From the NCBI GenBank assembly GCA_965230015.1, contig CBDDKF010000002.1:620001-684000 (forward strand): DNA of 64,000 nucleotides. The letters are read 5' to 3'. A program made the translations under genes and the position numbers. Below are positions 59,735-64,000 of this stretch, piece after piece. The DNA is from JABSQH01 sp965230015 (GTDB lineage: Bacteria; Actinomycetota; Acidimicrobiia; Acidimicrobiales; Ilumatobacteraceae). Numbering within the stretch: position 1 is the stretch's first letter; every line of letters starts with the position of its first letter. A model generated the notes under the pieces. The model was not told the DNA's origin. It searched no databases and saw nothing but the letters and a program-made list of their open reading frames with translations.

Positions 59735-61504
59735 CTACGACGCCGACGCGCCGCGCATGGCGTAGGGCCAGGGCGCGTTGCGTGCTGGCACGCTCGACCG
59801 CCGGGTAAACGACAGTCGGCTGACCAGCTCTTCGAACACGGCTCCACCCGGGTCGGCGAGATTGTTCGACTCGATCGGATCGACGTCGAGGTCGTACAGC
59901 TCCCACTGGTCGGCGAGCGGTGTCTGACGATACGTCTCGGTGCCATCGTCGAGGACCGAAGCCAGATGTCGTACGCCCGGTTCGGTCCACGTCGCCGGAT
60001 CGTCGAACGTGCGCACCAGCTTGTAGAGGTGGCCGTCCACGCCTGAACGGGCGACGATTCCTTCGAAGTTGGCGCCGACGTCGGCCGGTACATGGATCAT
60101 CAGCTCCGGTGGCGGGTTGTCTCCCTGCCCCGTCGCCCTGGCGACCGCCGACGCCCCGGTGTCGCCCTCGCAGATGTTGTCGCGAGTGAGCAGGTACACC
60201 GCCCGATCGACATCGGCTGCGGCGCCATCCACCACGTCGAGCACGCTCGTTCCAGGGAGCGGGTGCACCTCGGTGAAGCTCGCGGCGAGTTCGCCCGCCG
60301 CCTCCTGCTCGTCGATGCCGGCTGCCGCCAGCAACGTGGGAACGATGTCGACATGCGACGTGGGCGAATCGATGCGTCGCGACTCGGTGACCACCGAACC
60401 TCCGACCACCCGTACGACCTGCATCGGCACGCGCGTCGCCTCGTCGTACAGGTTGAACCACTTCTGGTGCAGACCGCCGTGGGCGCCGAGCAACTCGCCG
60501 TGGTCGGACGTGCGCAGCAGCACCGCGTGCTCTGAGCCCTCGTCGGTCACCGCTCGACGAACCCGATCGATCGGGCCGTCGACCTCGGCGTGCAACCGGT
60601 AGTACAGGTCGCGATAGCGCTGCGCGTTGTTGGCATACACCGCCGCGACAGGCTCGGCCGGTCCGTACATCGAGGGGTACGCCGCGCGATACGCCGCTTG
60701 CGCCGCGGGCTTGTGGGACAGGTCCTCATGGTCGGTCGGTGACGCAGCGACGGTGGGCGGCTCTCGGTCGGGATGCTCGTCGAGGGGTTCACCACGACTG
60801 GCCCACATCGGGAACAGCACGATGTCGTGCGGGTTGACGAAGCTGGCGACGAGCAGGAAGGGACGCATCGCCGCCGCGTCACCTGCGCGCCGGCGGGCGT
60901 ACCGGTCGTGCAACCAGGCCACGACCCGGTCGGCGATCAGTTGGTCGCGCCGCACGCCGGCGTTGGCCAGCGGCGCCCCGTGCGGCTCTGGGCCGACCCA
61001 ACCCGAGAAGCCGAACGGCGCCAACGGATCGGCATCGAGATATGCCGTCACCGCGTCGGCATCGACGACACCGTGCTCGTCGTTGGTGGCCCGCGGTTCA
61101 CCGTCGTCGCCGACGAGGTCGGCGTGGCTCACGTGCCACTTGCCGTCGTAGTGCGTGTCGTAACCGCCAGCGCGGAACCAGTTGCCCAGCGTGGGCACCT
61201 CGCCGGGCCGCAACCAGCGCAACCGGCTGTCGGTGGCCGTCTTGCCGAGTCCATCGGTTTGTGTGACTCCGTGGACATCGGGGTACTGGCCGGTGAACAG
61301 CGTGGGCCGGCTCGGCACGCACGCCAGCGACCCCGTGTAGTGCCGGTCGAACGAGACTCCATGTTCACTGAACCAACGCGCACCCGGCAACGCCCGGGAC
61401 CGCCACGCGCTGAGCTCGTTCGACTCGTACGGCGGCGCGGCGCGCTCCTCGTCGGTCATGATCACGATCACATCGGGCCGCTGCCCGCTGTCAGGTACCG
61501 ACAT
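59735..61504 (-). CDS. Sulfatase (formylglycine-dependent)
   Basis: A 589-residue sulfatase. RPDVIVIMTDEERAAPPYES gives the first metal ligands, SLACVPSRPTLFTGQYPDVH contains the C-x-P-S-R motif whose Cys becomes formylglycine, DTHYDGKWHVSHADL and LLRTSDHGELLGAHGGLHQK supply further metal ligands. No signal peptide is present, so it is predicted cytosolic. ATG 61504 follows GAGGGGG. It starts 11 nt downstream of the haloalkane dehalogenase stop, so both may be one operon for xenobiotic or sulfated-organic breakdown. Confidence 0.9.
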   Translation of the reverse strand: MSVPDSGQRPDVIVIMTDEERAAPPYESNELSAWRSRALPGARWFSEHGVSFDRHYTGSLACVPSRPTLFTGQYPDVHGVTQTDGLGKTATDSRLRWLRPGEVPTLGNWFRAGGYDTHYDGKWHVSHADLVGDDGEPRATNDEHGVVDADAVTAYLDADPLAPFGFSGWVGPEPHGAPLANAGVRRDQLIADRVVAWLHDRYARRRAGDAAAMRPFLLVASFVNPHDIVLFPMWASRGEPLDEHPDREPPTVAASPTDHEDLSHKPAAQAAYRAAYPSMYGPAEPVAAVYANNAQRYRDLYYRLHAEVDGPIDRVRRAVTDEGSEHAVLLRTSDHGELLGAHGGLHQKWFNLYDEATRVPMQVVRVVGGSVVTESRRIDSPTSHVDIVPTLLAAAGIDEQEAAGELAASFTEVHPLPGTSVLDVVDGAAADVDRAVYLLTRDNICEGDTGASAVARATGQGDNPPPELMIHVPADVGANFEGIVARSGVDGHLYKLVRTFDDPATWTEPGVRHLASVLDDGTETYRQTPLADQWELYDLDVDPIESNNLADPGGAVFEELVSRLSFTRRSSVPARNAPWPYAMRGASAS

Positions 61505-61515
61505 CGCGAGCCCCC

Positions 61516-62418
61516 TCAGCCGATGTAGTCCACGAGGACCTGGGCGAGTGCCGGCCCTTGGTCTTCTTGCAGGAAATGGCCGGCACCCTCGATCGTCACA
61601 TGGGGCTGGCCGTTCGCCCCTGGCACCTTGGCCAGGAACGGGGCCTCGCCACCCTTGGTGACCGGGTCGGAGTCGGAGAATGTCAACAGGAACGGTTGCG
61701 CGAACGAGCTGAGCGCGTCCCACGCGGCGCGATTGTCGGGCGCAGCGGGATCGTCGGGCGATGTCGGGACCAGGGTCGGGAAGATGCGCGCCCCCGCCTT
61801 GTAGCGGTCGTCGGGGAACGGTGCGTCGTACGCGGCGATCACCTCGGGGCTCAGATCGGTTGCCGTGCCACCGTTGATGATGCCGCCCACGGGGAAGTCG
61901 TCGGCTTCCTGCGAGAACTTCTGCCAGGCCATGAACGCATCACTGGGCGCAGCGTCGCCGGTCGGCAATCCGGTGTTACCGATCGCCACCCGGGCGTAAC
62001 GCTCCGGCGACTCGGCGACCAGGCGCAACCCGACCAGGCCGCCCCAGTCCTGGCCGAAGTAGGTGACGTCGGTCAGGTCCAGTCGGTCGAACAGTAGCGA
62101 CCGCATCCAGGCGACGTGACGGGCGTAGGTGTAGTCCGCTTGTTCGGTCGGCTTGTCGCTTCGACCGAACCCGACGAGGTCGGGGGCGATCACCCGGTGG
62201 CCAGCATCGGCCAGGATCGGAATCATGTGCCGGTAGAGGTAGCTCCACGATGGTTCGCCATGCATGAGCAGCACCGGCGCTGCCGTGGCGGGACCCTCGT
62301 CGATGTAGTGCACGCGCAGCGTGCCGCCGTCCTCGTCGGGGATGTCGTGGTAGTGCGGCGCAAATGGGTAGTCCGGCAGGCTGGCGAATCGATCGTCGGG
62401 GGTACGAATGGTCTGCAT
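61516..62418 (-). CDS. dhmA: Haloalkane dehalogenase
   Basis: A 300-residue alpha/beta hydrolase of the HLD-I type. LLMHGEPSWSYLYRHMIPIL is the HGEPxWSY signature, VIAPDLVGFGRSDKPTEQAD follows, and TYFGQDWGGLVGLRLVAESP is the Asp-nucleophile elbow with the adjacent halide-binding Trp. HVTIEGAGHFLQEDQGPALA supplies the catalytic His. The enzyme replaces a halogen on an alkane with hydroxyl. The symbol reflects the DhmA/DhlA group but orthology is not tested. ATG 62418 has AGAGGAG upstream. Confidence 0.85.
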   Translation of the reverse strand: MQTIRTPDDRFASLPDYPFAPHYHDIPDEDGGTLRVHYIDEGPATAAPVLLMHGEPSWSYLYRHMIPILADAGHRVIAPDLVGFGRSDKPTEQADYTYARHVAWMRSLLFDRLDLTDVTYFGQDWGGLVGLRLVAESPERYARVAIGNTGLPTGDAAPSDAFMAWQKFSQEADDFPVGGIINGGTATDLSPEVIAAYDAPFPDDRYKAGARIFPTLVPTSPDDPAAPDNRAAWDALSSFAQPFLLTFSDSDPVTKGGEAPFLAKVPGANGQPHVTIEGAGHFLQEDQGPALAQVLVDYIG

Positions 62419-62470
62419 GTCGCGTGCTCCTCTGAGAAGTGCCAGTCAGCTTGCCATGTTGCCTCGACCG

Positions 62471-62476
62471 TAGGCT
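62471..62476 (+). promoter_or_regulatory. -10 element of the DUF2252 gene
   Basis: TAGGCT, 8 nt before the ATG at 62485. Confidence 0.5.
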
Positions 62477-62484
62477 CACGCAAC

Positions 62485-63930
62485 ATGACCGTGTCCGTCC
62501 ACGACGATCGCGACGAACGCGCCGCTCGACGGCTCCGGTCGGTGCAGCACCGCAGCGCCCGCCGGGCACGCGCCGACGCCGGCCGGCAACGCCGCCATGA
62601 CACCCCGATCGCGGCCCACGCAGAGGTCGTCGACTCGAGTCGCCCCGACCCGTTGGCGATTCTGACTACGCAGGACGCCACCCGACTCCCAGAACTCGTG
62701 CCCATCCGCCATGGCCGGATGAGCCCGACACCGTTCACGATGTTCCGCGGTGCGGCGGCGGTGATGGCCAGCGACCTCAGCCGGGGACCCACCACCGACC
62801 TCTGGGTGCAGTTGTGCGGCGACGCGCACCTGTCGAACTTCGGCATGTTCTACGGACCTGATCGGCGGATCGTGGTCGACGTGAACGACTTCGACGAGAC
62901 GATTCCCGGTCCGTTTGAGTGGGACGTCAAACGGCTGGTGGCCAGCGTGGTCATTGCGGCCCGCGAGAACGGGTTCGACCCTGACACCACTCGTCGAGCA
63001 GCACGCTCTGCGGCCACGGGCTACTGCGCCGGCGTCGGCACGACGTCGCAGCTCGACCCGCTGACGACGGTGTACGAGCGGCTGGAAGTGCAACGCGTGA
63101 TCGACCAACTGCAGGGCAAGCGTCGCAAGCGGGCGACCAAAGCGGCACGCAAGTCACGCGCCAAGACGAGCATGCGGGCGCTCGGCAAGCTGACCGACAT
63201 CGTCGACGGGCGTCGGCGGATCGTGGCCGACCCACCACGGGTGATTCCCCTGGACCTCGGCCGTCACCCCGAGACGCTGGCGCAAGTACTCGACTTCTTC
63301 GAGCGCTACCTCGAGAGCGTCCCGGCCCATCGTCGGGCTCTGCTCGACCGGTACTCGATCGTCGATGTCGCCCACAAGATCGTCGGTGTCGGCAGCGTCG
63401 GGACTCGGTGTGTGATCGTGCTGTTGGAGAGCGGCGACGGTGAACCACTGTTCATGCAATTCAAAGAGGCCGGTCGGTCGGTGCTCGAGCCGTATGTCGA
63501 GACGAGCATCTACGCCAACCAGGGCGAGCGCGTCGTACAAGGACAACGGCTGATGCAGACGATGGGCGACATCCTCCTCGGCTGGGCGCGTTTCGAACGC
63601 AATGCCGGCACCGACCGCGACTTCTACTTCCGCCAACTGTGGGACGGCAAGGGGTCGTTCGACATCGACCGCATGGGCCGCAAGGCGTTCGTTCGCTACG
63701 CGGAGGCATGCGGACGTGTGCTGGCGCTGGCCCACTCGCGATCCGGCGATGCAGCGATGATCGCCGGGTATGTGCTCGACGACCCCCACGACGAGTCGGG
63801 TGAATCCGGTACCGAATTCGTCGATGCGCTCGACCGGTTCGGCCATCGCTACGCCGATGTGGCCGAAGCCGACCACACCCTGTATCTCGGTGCGATCCGT
63901 TCCGGGCTCATCGACACTGCGGAGGGCTGA
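62485..63930 (+). CDS. DUF2252 protein kinase-like protein
   Basis: A 481-residue protein of the DUF2252 family: FTMFRGAAAVMASDLSRGPT and QLCGDAHLSNFGMFYGPDRR are the family signature, followed by VVDVNDFDETIPGPFEWDVK, kinase-like phosphate-handling motifs (GDAHxxNFG and DFDE), and LFMQFKEAGRSVLEPYVETS with a conserved Lys. The C-terminal QGQRLMQTMGDILLGWAR lies in the helical half. The family has an aminoglycoside phosphotransferase-like fold and unproven activity. A basic Arg-rich stretch precedes it (AARRLRSVQHRSARRARADA). The next gene follows after 2 nt. Confidence 0.88.
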   Translation: MTVSVHDDRDERAARRLRSVQHRSARRARADAGRQRRHDTPIAAHAEVVDSSRPDPLAILTTQDATRLPELVPIRHGRMSPTPFTMFRGAAAVMASDLSRGPTTDLWVQLCGDAHLSNFGMFYGPDRRIVVDVNDFDETIPGPFEWDVKRLVASVVIAARENGFDPDTTRRAARSAATGYCAGVGTTSQLDPLTTVYERLEVQRVIDQLQGKRRKRATKAARKSRAKTSMRALGKLTDIVDGRRRIVADPPRVIPLDLGRHPETLAQVLDFFERYLESVPAHRRALLDRYSIVDVAHKIVGVGSVGTRCVIVLLESGDGEPLFMQFKEAGRSVLEPYVETSIYANQGERVVQGQRLMQTMGDILLGWARFERNAGTDRDFYFRQLWDGKGSFDIDRMGRKAFVRYAEACGRVLALAHSRSGDAAMIAGYVLDDPHDESGESGTEFVDALDRFGHRYADVAEADHTLYLGAIRSGLIDTAEG

Positions 63931-63932
63931 CG

Positions 63933-64000
63933 ATGTATGCAGTCGCGACGTTCTTGGTGGTCGCGGTAATCACGCTCACGTTCACCCGCCTGGCCACCGG
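63933..64000 (+). CDS. Membrane protein, N-terminal part (cut by window end)
   Basis: The ATG at 63933 follows a GGAGG element and overlaps no other gene. Only 22 residues are visible, opening MYAVATFLVVAVITLTFTRL, a hydrophobic helix of a membrane protein. The start lies 2 nt after the DUF2252 stop, so they are probably one operon. No family can be assigned. Confidence 0.6.
   Translation, partial: MYAVATFLVVAVITLTFTRLAT

Noticed and set aside
1..64000. CRISPR arrays, rRNA, tRNA, insertion sequences or prophage
   Set aside because: I found no regularly spaced direct repeats, no transposase or integrase motifs and no recognisable structural RNA; short RNA genes could still be missed without a covariance-model search.

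Overview
The window is high-GC DNA from an actinobacterium, most likely of the class Acidimicrobiia (Ilumatobacter-like). This is an inference from content: Thr/Ser-rich lipoprotein linkers, an InhA-type enoyl reductase, a GpgS/GpgP/FolP2-like locus, several acyl-CoA carboxylase genes, and very frequent leaderless transcription. About 26 genes carry a TANNNT hexamer 5-9 nt (mostly 6-8) before an ATG or GTG. I saw no rRNA, tRNA, CRISPR array, insertion sequence or prophage. The gene mix is mainly chromosomal housekeeping and lipid or xenobiotic metabolism, with a less orderly accessory-looking stretch at about 21.4-37.1 kb.

Layout. 0-2.1 kb (minus): acyl-CoA carboxylase AccD and the start of AccC, divergent from a TetR regulator. 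2.1-7.6 kb (plus): TetR, DinB-like protein, AAC(6')-like GNAT, epoxide hydrolase, MFS exporter and a 2TM-type K+ channel; nearly every gene here is interrupted by apparent single-base insertions in G/C homopolymers, which looks like consensus error. 7.6-10.1 kb: divergent murF and ddl sharing a palindromic promoter core. 10.1-17.1 kb: a TetR regulator divergent from a coupled four-gene lipid cluster (fatty acyl-CoA reductase fused to a HAD phosphatase, zinc alcohol dehydrogenase, LarA-like protein, PlsC-like acyltransferase). 17.2-21.2 kb: holin-like/alkaline-phosphatase fusion, UlaG-like MBL hydrolase, lipoprotein.

21.4-37.1 kb (accessory-looking): secreted proteins, HIT protein, methyltransferase, IMP-cyclohydrolase-like protein, XRE regulator, cytochrome P450 divergent from TetR, GNATs, two orphan Nif11-type RiPP precursor peptides, a nucleotidyltransferase-like protein, a probable ADP-ribosyltransferase, a MazF-like toxin with a ribbon-helix-helix antitoxin, an amidase, an SGNH hydrolase, VOC proteins and a broken AHSA1 domain.

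37.1-39.5 kb: gpgP-like and gpgS coupled by a 4-bp overlap, divergent from a FolP2-like pterin-binding protein, indicating glucosylglycerate or methylglucose lipopolysaccharide synthesis. 39.5-46.4 kb: lipoprotein, Tat-exported multicopper oxidase, Coq4-like protein, VOC protein, DHA2 MFS exporter and two methyltransferases. 46.5-50.4 kb: FabI/InhA-type reductase, convergent with a BCCP-carboxyltransferase fusion downstream of a ClC channel. 50.5-52.8 kb: UDP-glucuronate decarboxylase and UDP-glucose dehydrogenase, consecutive steps to UDP-xylose. 52.9-64 kb: MscS channel, DUF2207-like membrane protein, alpha/beta hydrolase, RlmI-like rRNA methyltransferase, SDR, phosphofructokinase, sulfatase, haloalkane dehalogenase, DUF2252 protein and the start of a membrane protein.

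Most likely novelty: the two Nif11 precursors, the ADP-ribosyltransferase-like protein between them, the acyl-reductase/HAD/LarA/PlsC cluster, and the strong leaderless promoter grammar.
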